Assembly: GCF_010092425.1 (NCBI RefSeq)
Contig: NZ_CP048030.1
Coordinates: 372,001 to 436,000 of the forward strand
DNA length: 64,000 bases
Source: Sinimarinibacterium sp. NLF-5-8
GTDB lineage: Bacteria > Pseudomonadota > Gammaproteobacteria > Nevskiales > Nevskiaceae
Reading direction: 5' to 3'
The notes under the pieces are model-generated. The model did not search any database, was not told the DNA's origin, and saw only the letters and a program-made list of their open reading frames with translations. This document shows positions 42,817-51,051 of this stretch, piece after piece; position 1 is the first letter of the stretch; each line of letters starts with the position of its first letter. The position numbers and the translations under genes are program-made.

Positions 42817-42833
42817 TGCAGACTGGAGGACAC

Positions 42834-43022
42834 ATGAAGATTGAGCTTATTATTGAGCTGACCATTGCACCGGGAGTTAACCCCTACAGGGGAGAGCAAA
42901 CCGACCCAAGTGAAGTGGAGTGGTTCGAGGATCACCTGCTTGCCGACGAACTAATTCTACATAGCAACTTGATTGGCAGTGAGGTTGGCACTGTGCGTGT
43001 CGTAAAGCGATCCGCAACCTAA
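42834..43022 (+). CDS. Cassette protein, hypothetical
   Basis: 62 residues: MKIELIIELTIAPGVNPYRG, acidic centre. TGGAGG ahead of the ATG. After its stop the sequence passes directly into the hexapeptide-type terminator (GCGAGTAGCAGGCTTTTTTG), marking the right boundary of the cluster. Confidence 0.6.
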   Translation: MKIELIIELTIAPGVNPYRGEQTDPSEVEWFEDHLLADELILHSNLIGSEVGTVRVVKRSAT

Positions 43023-43230
43023 CTAGATTTAGGCCGACGATAGCGAGTAGCAGGCTTTTTTGTGGCATAAACATAGCTGTAAGCGTTGACAAAAGTGCCT
43101 GTATCGACAGCCCGCCACCATCACGATGAACGCATCACGCGGTAGTTTCACGATTTTGCGCACCCGCGCATCGTCATACAACGCAATACGTTAGGCTAAG
43201 CTGCACTACATCCTCGCGGGAATCTGCAAC

Positions 43231-43464
43231 ATGTCTGATCAATCAAGCCGGATGAAACTCCTGGGCCATGCGCTGCTGGCGGCACTGTTTGTCATCGTCG
43301 GTCTTAGCTCCCTGCTTGGCCCCACCAGCCCCGGCCTGCACAGCGGCGAGATTCGCACCTACGTTGTTTCCGGCTGGCCGGTACGCCTTATTGGCTTGTG
43401 CATGACCAGCTTTGGTGTTTTTATCCTGCACCGTATATGGCAGATATGGCACAAGGGCCAATAA
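43231..43464 (+). CDS. Small two-helix membrane protein
   Basis: 77 residues, two membrane segments (residues 11-29 and 50-68). Preceded about 40 bp upstream by AACGCAATACGTTAGGC, an attC-like core end, so it may be another cassette. Function unknown. The preceding 170 bp hold no other gene. Confidence 0.55.
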   Translation: MSDQSSRMKLLGHALLAALFVIVGLSSLLGPTSPGLHSGEIRTYVVSGWPVRLIGLCMTSFGVFILHRIWQIWHKGQ

Positions 43465-43580
43465 ATCAAAGCAAATTGCTCTGATCAAGATGTTCGCATG
43501 GCCTGAACAGATAAGTTATCAACAGGTGGTTTTGGCTTGTTTTTCTAGAGTGCATGTTCACCACTACAAGGCAAACAGAC

Positions 43581-44603
43581 ATGCAAACTTTCACTCACAT
43601 TTTCAAAGACGAAGTATCCGCTCCTTCGTATCGCTGGACGAACCTTGATGGTTCAGAAGGCGGCATCGTGGCTGAGTCGGCTACCATCGACTCAACTGCG
43701 ATCATTAGCCCGTCAGCCGAAGTCTGTCCGGGTGCCAGCGTCGGCGGCTTTGCCCGTATCGGTGAAGGGGCCAGTATCGGTGCAGGTGCCAGTATTGGCC
43801 GCCGCGCCCGGATCGGTGCAGATGTCCGCATCGGTGAAACTGTCAGTATCGACGAAGATGTTCACATTGGCTACGATGTACGCATAGGCATCGGTGCCAT
43901 CATCGGTGTATGTGCCAGCATCGGCGCAGGTGCCCGTATCGGCTGCGGTGTCAGCATCGGCAGCGAAGCCTACATTGGCATAGATGCCTTCGTTGGCGAA
44001 GGTGTCAGCATCGGCAGCGAAGCCTACATTGGCTACCGTGCCGATATCGGCGACGGTGCGCGCATCGAGAGCGCTGTTCACATCGGACGCTATGCCATCG
44101 TCAGTGGCGGGGAGGAGGTCAGCTTTTCCAGGTTGACATCCTCGTCGTCGCTGACGAGATGGGCAAAGGTGCGCGCATCGAGAGCGCTGCCCACATCGGA
44201 CGCTATTCCAACGTCAGAGGCGGGGCTTGACGCGCACCGGGGCATGAAACATTGTTTTCGCATTGCCGCAGACCGCGCCCTTTGGGTGGAATTGAGTCTG
44301 GACGGGATGGAACCGTATGTTGCCCGCGCCATTGCGCGTGCGCACGTTCATGCAACCCATGAATATCCAACAGATGTTTTGAAGGCGACCAATGGCGATA
44401 AATATGAGGCTGCCGCGCGCGTCATTGCCTCGCGTCTATTGCCGATGCTGATGTCTGGTGAAGTCTCGGCTGATACGGGTATACAGCGAGTGGCAGGAAT
44501 GATCCAGCACAGCACAGGCATCGACATTTTGAAGTATGTGCGCGTGGTTCAGTATTCGATTCCCAACTTTTCCGCCATCAATCTGAGCGCCAAAAGGGTT
44601 TGA
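43581..44603 (+). CDS. Hexapeptide-repeat protein 15 fused to a downstream gene by a frameshifting duplication
   Basis: 340 residues. Residues 1-175 are a normal family member (FKDE cap, GARIG, SIGSEAYIG units). A segment around GGTGCGCGCATCGAGAGCGC recurs 113 bp later (44055 and 44168). In the second copy the ancestral frame would end ..SNVRGGA at a TGA (44228-44230). The 113-bp step shifts phase, so reading continues through 30 non-family residues into MKHCFRIAADRALWVELSLD (ATG 44246), originally perhaps a separate gene of 119 residues. Promoter CTAGAGT at 43545. Confidence 0.75.
   Translation: MQTFTHIFKDEVSAPSYRWTNLDGSEGGIVAESATIDSTAIISPSAEVCPGASVGGFARIGEGASIGAGASIGRRARIGADVRIGETVSIDEDVHIGYDVRIGIGAIIGVCASIGAGARIGCGVSIGSEAYIGIDAFVGEGVSIGSEAYIGYRADIGDGARIESAVHIGRYAIVSGGEEVSFSRLTSSSSLTRWAKVRASRALPTSDAIPTSEAGLDAHRGMKHCFRIAADRALWVELSLDGMEPYVARAIARAHVHATHEYPTDVLKATNGDKYEAAARVIASRLLPMLMSGEVSADTGIQRVAGMIQHSTGIDILKYVRVVQYSIPNFSAINLSAKRV
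44055..44230. repeat. 113-bp-spaced direct repeat within hexapeptide gene 15
   Basis: GGTGCGCGCATCGAGAGCGC and following 35 bases are repeated at 44168; between the copies GAGGAGGTCA faces TTGACATCCTC. Confidence 0.75.
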
Positions 44604-44610
44604 GTTCGAT

Positions 44611-44645
44611 GGTGACGCCCCGGCCTTCAAATCCGGGGCGTTTTT
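44611..44645 (+). terminator. Rho-independent terminator
   Basis: ACGCCCCGG, loop CCTTCAAAT, CCGGGGCG, TTTTTG, directly after the fused gene. Confidence 0.8.
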
Positions 44646-44772
44646 GTTGGGCGTGAACAAATCTCGCGCAATCGGTATTGGTACCTGCCGCAAACTTATA
44701 CACAGGCAATTCCTGGCACGAAATCTAGAGTGTTTTGTAAGAAACATTTCCAGCATTTTCGGAGCACACCAG

Positions 44773-46287
44773 GTGTCATTCAAACTGACCAAAGAGCAGG
44801 AACGGATTGTTGAGGCAGTCAACGATCCTTCGCGTCCCAACGTCACCGTAGTGGGTTATGCGGGCGCAGCCAAAACCACCACGATGCTGAGCGTTGCCAA
44901 GCGCAAGGATGAAGATCAGCTCACGGGATCGGCCTTTTTCTTCAACAAGGCAATGGCCGATGACATGGCGCGCAAGATCAAGACGGATCGTATTGTCGGC
45001 CTGTCCTCATCGACGCTGCACTCTTTGGCATACCGTGATCAGGCTCGTCGTTTTGGGAACCGTGTAGGAAAGCCGATTTATGCGCGGGACATTTTGAAGG
45101 CGGTGCCTGTGGAGGGTTCCTATCTACAAAAACTGCAACGCTTCATGACGCCCAATGCCAAGGCTTATCTGGGGCTGAAATCACTGAGCACTTTTTGCCA
45201 TTCCGACGACGCCAAGTTCACGGACAAGCATCTGAGCCTTGGTGATTACGCCATTCATGATGGCGCAGGCGAGGTTGCGGACAAAACATCAGAATCGTCG
45301 CGCCGTATTGCCGAGTTCGCAATGAATCTGGACAACGGCCTGGGCATGAACCATGACGTGTATCTGAAAAACTATATCGAAGGTGTCTGTGATGGGCGTT
45401 ATCAAGGCCCTGGGGGGCAATACCTGATTGGCGATGAGTTTCAGGATTCCAACGGCATCACGATGAAGTTCATGCGGCACATGGCGTCCGAGGGGCGGCA
45501 AATCATTGTCGCAGGCGATCCCAATCAGCAAATCTATCGTTGGCGCGGCAGTGTCAACGCGATGGACCGGCTGAAAACTGATATTCGCTTGGAACTGACT
45601 CAAAGCTTCCGGTTTGGGCAGGCGATTGCAGATGCGGCCTCGCAGGTGTTGCGCTGGCTTGGCAATGAGGTGTCGCTGAAAGGTGCGCCTGGGCGTGTCA
45701 GCACGATCAATGGCCGTCGTTCTGACGGTGATATGGCCGTGATCTGCCGAACCAATGCGGGCATTGTGGAAAGCTTGAAGATCATGCTGGATCAGGGGCG
45801 CACCTGTTATGCGCCGCGTGCCCAGCAGATTCTGGATGAAGTGCTCGATGTCATCGACCTGCAAAACGGCATCAAAGCGTCGCGCACGGCACTGCGTATT
45901 TTCAAGGATTACGACGATTTTGAGTCCAATGTCGAGGATGGGGCAACCGAGTTTTTGATGCTGCTTAATCTGTGCGAGGAATATGGTACGACCTTGCTGA
46001 CCCGGCTTCTGCATGACTCCATGCACCCGAAGGATGGTGCGGTGACGTTACTCACTGCGCACAGTTCAAAGGGGCTTGAGTTTGACAACGTGATTTTGGG
46101 GTCTGATTTCCCGGATGAGAGGAAGTTTTATGACCTGCCGCATGACATACAGCTTGATGAAATGCGCCTGTTGTATGTGGCGATGACGCGCGCGAAATTC
46201 AATCTGGATATGCGTCAGGTTCCGCTTTTGCTCGATGTGTGCGGTGTCGGTCGTTCAGGGCGCGCTGCTGCACGCTTTGGTTCGTAG
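44773..46287 (+). CDS. UvrD/Rep-type superfamily 1 helicase
   Basis: 504 residues from GTG (GGAG nine bases upstream). Motif I is VVGYAGAAKTTTM with A for the usual G in the P-loop (GxAGxxKT), motif II IGDEFQDSNG, motif III VAGDPNQQIYRWRGS, motif IV TQSFRFG, motif V TLLTAHSSKGLEFDNVI and motif VI LLYVAMTRAK. The form is close to the F-box helicase/UvrD-like group. It unwinds DNA from 3' overhangs and may act in plasmid recombination. Promoter TATACACAGGC with CTAGAGT at 44725. Confidence 0.9.
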   Translation: MSFKLTKEQERIVEAVNDPSRPNVTVVGYAGAAKTTTMLSVAKRKDEDQLTGSAFFFNKAMADDMARKIKTDRIVGLSSSTLHSLAYRDQARRFGNRVGKPIYARDILKAVPVEGSYLQKLQRFMTPNAKAYLGLKSLSTFCHSDDAKFTDKHLSLGDYAIHDGAGEVADKTSESSRRIAEFAMNLDNGLGMNHDVYLKNYIEGVCDGRYQGPGGQYLIGDEFQDSNGITMKFMRHMASEGRQIIVAGDPNQQIYRWRGSVNAMDRLKTDIRLELTQSFRFGQAIADAASQVLRWLGNEVSLKGAPGRVSTINGRRSDGDMAVICRTNAGIVESLKIMLDQGRTCYAPRAQQILDEVLDVIDLQNGIKASRTALRIFKDYDDFESNVEDGATEFLMLLNLCEEYGTTLLTRLLHDSMHPKDGAVTLLTAHSSKGLEFDNVILGSDFPDERKFYDLPHDIQLDEMRLLYVAMTRAKFNLDMRQVPLLLDVCGVGRSGRAAARFGS

Positions 46288-46320
46288 CAGTCTTTGTTTG
46301 GTTAATTCACTGGATTTTAA

Positions 46321-46683
46321 ATGGACAAGTTGGATTTGAATGCTTTGCCGCGTTTGTTGCAGGAAGTAGAGAGTTTGCTGCTGGACATGGAGTCCGATCG
46401 AAGTGCTGTGAGGCAGGATCGAATTGTTCGCTTGCGGCGCAGGATGACGGAGGAAATTGCGGGTGCCTGGATCAAGGACGGCGAGGCGCTGGAAGGCGCA
46501 GCTTGGTCGATCATCGACGACAGCGGCTTGCGCACATTACCCAGTGGTGATCCTTTTCTTTTCATGCGCCGAGAGGATGCGCGGGATGTTTTGCGCAGAC
46601 TCAAGACCGATCAATCGGGCGCATGGCAAAAGGCCCGTATTCGGAAAGTGCATTTCGGGATGCTCGTGTTGCCCCAAAAGTAG
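46321..46683 (+). CDS. Hypothetical protein behind helicase
   Basis: 120 residues, helical, with alternating charge (DMESDRSAVRQDRIVRLRRR). Starts 33 bp after the helicase and is probably co-transcribed. Unrecognised. Confidence 0.6.
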   Translation: MDKLDLNALPRLLQEVESLLLDMESDRSAVRQDRIVRLRRRMTEEIAGAWIKDGEALEGAAWSIIDDSGLRTLPSGDPFLFMRREDARDVLRRLKTDQSGAWQKARIRKVHFGMLVLPQK

Positions 46684-46844
46684 CGCTTCAAGATGACTGA
46701 TATGGTTTTGCGCAGCAAAATATATAAGTTATCAACAGGCAATTCCGGTCGCAAATCACTAGAGATGTCAGTGTGAAAGGGATTTTTCGGCAGCCCTTGC
46801 GAATCAAGCCGATGATTTGTTTTTTAGATGATGGAGATTTTTGC

Positions 46845-47246
46845 ATGAGTAAATACATTGGCCTTTTTCGGATTGGGAACGATCCTGAACTCAAGGTTTC
46901 GCAATCGGGTACTAGCTATATCCAATTGAGCCTGGCCTCCAACTGGGGGCAGAAGCGGGAGAACACGCAATGGGTGGGCGCCACCTTGTTCGGCAAACGT
47001 GCTGAGGCGAGTGCGCCGTATCTGGTCAAGGGCGGGCAAATCCTGGGCGAGATTCGTGATCTGCACATCGAAACCTACGAGAAGGACGGGCGTACCCAAG
47101 CGAGCCTCAAAGGGGTTCTTGAGGATTTCGAATATGCAAGCAGCCGCAAGGATAGCGAGGGGCAGGCGGCGGCACCGGCTCGTGCGGCACCGGCCAAAAA
47201 GGCTGCACCGGCTGAGCCTCCTATGGACGACGACATCCCGTTCTGA
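46845..47246 (+). CDS. ssb: Single-stranded DNA-binding protein (second copy)
   Basis: 133 residues from MSKYIGLFRIGND with GGAG nine bases ahead. OB-fold strands: IQLSLASNWGQKR, TQWVGATLFGKRAE, GQILGEIRDLHIE. Alanine-proline linker, then the classic tip DDDIPF. It differs from the first copy throughout, so it is not a recent duplicate. Promoter TTATCAACAGGC with CTAGAGA at 46759. Confidence 0.9.
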   Translation: MSKYIGLFRIGNDPELKVSQSGTSYIQLSLASNWGQKRENTQWVGATLFGKRAEASAPYLVKGGQILGEIRDLHIETYEKDGRTQASLKGVLEDFEYASSRKDSEGQAAAPARAAPAKKAAPAEPPMDDDIPF

Positions 47247-47264
47247 GGCGGTTGCTGTGGCACC

Positions 47265-47303
47265 CAGGCGAACCTTCCTGACGGGGGGTTCGCTTTTTTT
47301 TGG
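47265..47303 (+). terminator. Terminator of second ssb
   Basis: AGGCGAACC, loop, GGTTCGC, TTTTTTTT. Confidence 0.8.
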
Positions 47304-47509
47304 GCAATTAAACAAAGGCTCATTGGCTCATTTGAGTGCTTCAAAGCGACGTGAAGCGAGATGACTTATATGGTTTTGCGTAGCAAAAGATGCGAGTTGT
47401 CCACAGGCGAATAAGACACGCTTTCGCTAGAGATATCAGAACGGGGCGCGTAGCTCAACAGCAAAGCGCCGGATTCCAAAAGATAATTTGCCAATCAACG
47501 AGAAACCCA

Positions 47510-47707
47510 ATGCAAGACAAAAGCCTGAACGCATCCCCGGTGTTGCGCGAGTTCACCTGTGTGGTGTTTGAGCGCAGCGAGGGCGATTTCTTCTTCGTCT
47601 GCCAGGCCGAGGATCATGCCCATGCCATTGAGCAAAGCGAAAATGCTTATTCCAGAGAGCATGGCTATCGAACCATTTTGTGCTGGCAGGGCGGTGTTTT
47701 GCATTGA
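47510..47707 (+). CDS. Small hypothetical protein
   Basis: 65 residues: FTCVVFERSEGDFFFVCQAE and a helix EQSENAYSREHGY. Promoter GTCCACAGGC with CTAGAGA at 47427. Unrecognised. Confidence 0.55.
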   Translation: MQDKSLNASPVLREFTCVVFERSEGDFFFVCQAEDHAHAIEQSENAYSREHGYRTILCWQGGVLH

Positions 47708-47784
47708 ATGTTGAAATTATCCACAAGCGATTCTGGGTCTAAAAAACTAGAGTGATCAGACCCACAAACACCCGGATGGACATC

Positions 47785-47913
47785 ATGCAAAACCAAGGCT
47801 CTTTATACGACCGTTACCAGATTTACCTGGCCTGCGCCGATGACGGCAAGGGTGGGGATGTTACCAACAATGGCAAGCCGCTGAAAACCTTTGATGAATG
47901 GCTGGCATCATGA
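47785..47913 (+). CDS. Small hypothetical protein, coupled
   Basis: 42 residues (MQNQGSLYDRYQIYLACADD..). The stop overlaps the next start (ATGA). CCGGATG precedes the ATG weakly. Promoter TTATCCACAAGC with CTAGAGT at 47747. First gene of a run of six tightly packed genes. Confidence 0.55.
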   Translation: MQNQGSLYDRYQIYLACADDGKGGDVTNNGKPLKTFDEWLAS

Positions 47914-48233
47914 ACATTCTCGAAGTCAAGAGCGATTTGGGCACGGTTTCTCGTCTTGTTGTGCGGGTCAAAACGTCTTGTTGGTTGAGCGATAAAGGCA
48001 TTCATTACCGCAAGGATGTTATTCCCATGCGCAGAAAGTCGGTTGGCTACGATTTTCTCACAGAGGATGCTGAAATGTGTGGTGCTCTGGAAGTATTTCA
48101 TCAGATCACAAACATTGATTCTGTTGAGGATGGTTTGTACGAGGTTGGCATAGCCGTCGTTTCGCGCGACTGGGAAACCGGCGCGATTGAAAATGTCAAT
48201 TACAAGTTGCATCCATACTCTGAAACCCCATAA
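47910..48233 (+). CDS. Hypothetical protein
   Basis: 107 residues: beta-rich start (VSRLVVRVKTSCWLSDKGIH), acidic middle, YEVGIAVVSRDWETG. Start fixed by the four-base overlap with the preceding gene. Unrecognised. Confidence 0.6.
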   Translation: MNILEVKSDLGTVSRLVVRVKTSCWLSDKGIHYRKDVIPMRRKSVGYDFLTEDAEMCGALEVFHQITNIDSVEDGLYEVGIAVVSRDWETGAIENVNYKLHPYSETP

Positions 48234-48256
48234 TTTTCATTGACAGGTTTTGTCTC

Positions 48257-48829
48257 ATGGTTACAGAAAAACAACTGCTGGACACCAATATCCTTGCCAT
48301 TTTTGAATACTGGCAACGGACACATCATTATCCGCGTGCGCGGCTTGGCGATAAGGCAGCCCAGCGTTACAAGCTGATTGCCGCCCGTCTGGCTGACGGT
48401 TATACCCCTGTGGATTTGCTTCAAGCCATTGACGGCTGTGCGGCTTCTGATTTTCACATGGGGGACAACGACCGTTACAAGGCGTTCAACCTGATTGAAT
48501 TGATTTGCCGCAATGCAGGCAAGGTCGATGAGTTCATGGCGATGGCGACCCCTGCGCTTGAGGCGCAGTCGGATGACATTCCCAATGGGGCTTATGTCTG
48601 GCTGGATACTGCCCGTGGTGATGCGCTCAAGGTGCCTGAGTTCTGGTCTGTCACCATCGTCAACAAAGCCGAGCAGGGCTTGCTGTGGGTCGATGGCAGC
48701 CAGTCGCTGGATAAGGCCATTGATATTGCCCGATCCGAGGCTGTGAAGTATCGGGTGCCCTGGTATGCCGGAACGGTTGCGGTGCGTGAGCTGCCGCATG
48801 AGGTTGAAGATATTGCGGAGGTCGCGTGA
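48257..48829 (+). CDS. Replisome-organizer-like C-terminal domain protein
   Basis: 190 residues. Residues 5-85 (ILAIFEYWQRTHHYPRA.. RYKLIAARLADGYTPVDLL.. FNLIELICRNAGKVDEFM) match the C-terminal region of the replication protein encoded at 55.7-56.8 kb and, by pattern, the phage conserved C-terminal domain often found in replisome organizers. The remaining 100 residues form a second small alpha/beta domain. Could act as a partner or competitor of that replication protein; inference. Confidence 0.65.
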   Translation: MVTEKQLLDTNILAIFEYWQRTHHYPRARLGDKAAQRYKLIAARLADGYTPVDLLQAIDGCAASDFHMGDNDRYKAFNLIELICRNAGKVDEFMAMATPALEAQSDDIPNGAYVWLDTARGDALKVPEFWSVTIVNKAEQGLLWVDGSQSLDKAIDIARSEAVKYRVPWYAGTVAVRELPHEVEDIAEVA

Positions 48830-49209
48830 TGAGCCACATTCAGGTATTTGAGTCTTTTGAGAAGAATCCATCGTTTCGTTTGCAGGAAATGTTCTATCTG
48901 GCCGCGACACTGGCGGGTGAGGCGGAGTCGGCAGGCGAGCTGGTGGAGATGCTGGAGCGTGGCGGAGCAAGGGCTTTTGCGGACATGCCGGAGGATGTTC
49001 TGTACGGCGACGGTGAGGCCATCGTCAAATGGCTGATCGAGCATCGCAAGTTCGGTTTTCTGGCGCGCTTTGACGTTGATATGAAATATCAATCGAAGGA
49101 CAAAACAGGTGTTTGGCGCTTTTTCCGACAGGGCTGGGTGTATGGCGAAACGATGGGTGAAGTGCTGGCTATGGTTTTTGAAAAATGCACTCGGGAGAAG
49201 AATCAATGA
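48829..49209 (+). CDS. Hypothetical protein
   Basis: 126 residues, helical and acidic (AATLAGEAESAGELVEMLERGG). Start ATG overlaps the preceding stop by one base (TGATG). Unrecognised. Confidence 0.6.
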   Translation: MSHIQVFESFEKNPSFRLQEMFYLAATLAGEAESAGELVEMLERGGARAFADMPEDVLYGDGEAIVKWLIEHRKFGFLARFDVDMKYQSKDKTGVWRFFRQGWVYGETMGEVLAMVFEKCTREKNQ

Positions 49210-49469
49210 TCCATATTTACGGGCAAGAGCGGTGGCACGATAGTGTTGGCATTGTCGGCACCCGAGAATCAGTTGAGGCGCTGCGCGATGCCTTGAGCGC
49301 GGCGTTGCAGGTGTCCCATGCTGAGATGCAAGACTTCGTGAACGATGGCGAGGGTTTTGAAATCGCCATCAAGGTGGTCAGCGAACAGGTGATGCACCAG
49401 ATGGCTGTGCCATATAGTTCCGAAGAAGCGAAAGAGCCAACTGACTCAAAAAGGATTTTTCCGGCATAA
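49206..49469 (+). CDS. Hypothetical protein
   Basis: 87 residues: GIVGTRESVEALRDALSAAL and a following helix-strand unit (FEIAIKVVSEQVMHQMAVPY). Coupled to the preceding gene by ATGA. Unrecognised. Confidence 0.6.
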   Translation: MIHIYGQERWHDSVGIVGTRESVEALRDALSAALQVSHAEMQDFVNDGEGFEIAIKVVSEQVMHQMAVPYSSEEAKEPTDSKRIFPA

Positions 49470-49480
49470 ATGGATGGAAC

Positions 49481-49939
49481 ATGAAAAAAGTAATTAACAT
49501 TATTGACGGCATCCCTAAAATAGATACTGTGCCCGATGACTATATCGAGTGCAGTGTATCAGGTGAGTATCGTCCGCCAGCAGAGTTTCAGCGTGATGGC
49601 AAAATGGTGCGTACCAATTGCCTTCGGACGTTTAATCTGCCGGACCAGTTCTTTGCAGCCGAAAAGAAGAGAACCGCAATCGTCAAAGCTTCGCGTGAGT
49701 ATTTGAGGCTGGCGAGGCAGCTTGAAGATCAGACAAATCAGTTGTCCGCTTCAATGCCGGTTGAGGATTTGATTGCGGCACTCCAGGCATTGCCTGCTGG
49801 CAGTCGCGTTTGCATTGAACAGGACGGTTACTATGCCCACGGCGCTTTCGCTTGCCTGTACGAAAAGCCGCAAGAGGTTTCAGGCTCTGCTCTGAACGAG
49901 CCGCTGTTCAGTCTTGGTCAAAGTTCACAGCCCTATTAA
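49481..49939 (+). CDS. Hypothetical protein
   Basis: 152 residues. A cysteine pair in IECSVSGEYRPPAEFQRDGK and TNCLRTFNLP suggests a small zinc or disulfide knot; the second half is a helix then a beta unit (GSRVCIEQDGYYAHGAFACL). Unrecognised. Confidence 0.6.
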   Translation: MKKVINIIDGIPKIDTVPDDYIECSVSGEYRPPAEFQRDGKMVRTNCLRTFNLPDQFFAAEKKRTAIVKASREYLRLARQLEDQTNQLSASMPVEDLIAALQALPAGSRVCIEQDGYYAHGAFACLYEKPQEVSGSALNEPLFSLGQSSQPY

Positions 49940-49944
49940 GATAG

Positions 49945-50160
49945 ATGTTCCCAAATCCTGAACGGCTGGAAATCGCCTCTGAACAGCTTGAGATGGCCGC
50001 AAACTCTCTTGCCAAAAGCTGGGGCTGGAAGCGTCCGGCAACGCACCAGATTGCGGTTTGCAAACGGGTTCTGTTGCAGCGTATTGCCGATCGCCAGGCC
50101 GGATGTCCGGCTGTATGGAGCTACGAAAAACAGGCTGATGCTGCACTGGCAGCGGCTTAG
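49945..50160 (+). CDS. Small hypothetical protein
   Basis: 71 residues, helical, alanine-rich end (YEKQADAALAAA). Five bases after the previous stop. Last gene of the cluster that begins at 47785. Confidence 0.5.
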   Translation: MFPNPERLEIASEQLEMAANSLAKSWGWKRPATHQIAVCKRVLLQRIADRQAGCPAVWSYEKQADAALAAA

Positions 50161-50225
50161 AAACACCGCTCAGATGCTCAGATGATGGGTTGAGTATTTA
50201 ACCAATTGAGGGAATACGGGGGCGC

Positions 50226-50648
50226 CTATTCGCACGGCTGGCAAGGTTTCCAATCATCTCGGTTCAGTTGGGGGTGGCGCCACCGCTCCACAAAGCCCGA
50301 ATCATCAATGTCAAGCGAAACATAATCGCCGTAGCCGCAATCATCGGGATCGAAAATGGTTTCTGGCACATATGCGCCGTCCCACTGGGCAAGCGTATTC
50401 ATACGCTCATCCAGAAGGAAGTATTCGCCTTCATCACAGACCTTGTAGTGAAGTCTGGCTGTCATGCCCAACGGCCAACCCATGATTTTGCCGTCATGCA
50501 GGCGGATCAATATCATGAAAGCAGCGCCCTTGCGTGGCAGCGGAAAGGCCGAACCCGCTGGGTCATCTTCCATATCATTGAAGGTCGAATCCTCCCAGAA
50601 AAGCGGCGTTGCAATGGCTTTTGCATAAAAGGCATTTTGGATATTCAC
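50226..50648 (-). CDS. Hypothetical protein
   Basis: 140 residues, aromatic and acidic (TIFDPDDCGYGDYVSLDIDD). Unrecognised. Minus-strand TATCCACAGGCC then CTAGAGG (50681-50687), sharing a symmetric TATCCACAGG region with the divergent gene. Confidence 0.6.
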   Translation of the reverse strand: MNIQNAFYAKAIATPLFWEDSTFNDMEDDPAGSAFPLPRKGAAFMILIRLHDGKIMGWPLGMTARLHYKVCDEGEYFLLDERMNTLAQWDGAYVPETIFDPDDCGYGDYVSLDIDDSGFVERWRHPQLNRDDWKPCQPCE

Positions 50649-50680
50649 GGTTCATTTTCCTGTCTGTTGGTCAAGTGTGC

Positions 50681-50754
50681 CCTCTAGGTTTTTCACTATT
50701 CTTGGCCTGTGGATAGCTTTATCCACAGGGCGTTCCTGCGCAATTTTCTAGAGT
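50681..50754. promoter_or_regulatory. Divergent CTAGAG promoters sharing one box region
   Basis: GGCCTGTGGATAGCTTTATCCACAGGG carries two opposed TATCCACAGG boxes; CTAGAG elements lie at 50681 (minus) and 50748 (plus). Confidence 0.65.
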
Positions 50755-50795
50755 GTTCAAGCGAACACTTAACCCAACGAAAACAGGAAACAGTT

Positions 50796-51044
50796 ATGAA
50801 GGAGTTTTTAATCTGGTGGCCGGAGGTGGGGCAAGTGCTGGAAGATGCCCGGTGTTTCACGGCTCACGACCACACACAAGCGGTAGAAGCCTGGGCGCGT
50901 TGGTACGACGCCTACAGCAACGACTATGCACTGATCGACCGAGGTCAACCCGCTTGCATCGAGGTTTTGCAGGTGGACAGTAATGAGCTGAAAACCATCA
51001 AGGTTTCGGGCCACATGGAACGTGTCTATACAACCTGGGAGTGA
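50796..51044 (+). CDS. Hypothetical protein
   Basis: 82 residues: [20 protein letters not shown] and [20 protein letters not shown], an acidic aromatic small fold. AGGAAAC before the start. Followed within 7 bp by RNase HI. Small acidic plasmid proteins of this kind are uncharacterised. Confidence 0.6.
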   Translation: MKEFLIWWPEVGQVLEDARCFTAHDHTQAVEAWARWYDAYSNDYALIDRGQPACIEVLQVDSNELKTIKVSGHMERVYTTWE

Positions 51045-51051
51045 TTTGAAA

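Noticed and set aside
44611..44645. IS605-type end at CCCCGGCCTTCAAATCCGGGG
   Set aside because: It is followed by TTTTTG and directly ends a gene, so an ordinary terminator explains it.
47440..47510. tRNA-like stretch GCGCGTAGCTCAACAGC..GCGCCGGATTCCAAA
   Set aside because: The D-arm-like words are present, but there is no matching acceptor stem or T-arm, so it is not a tRNA gene; at most a relic.
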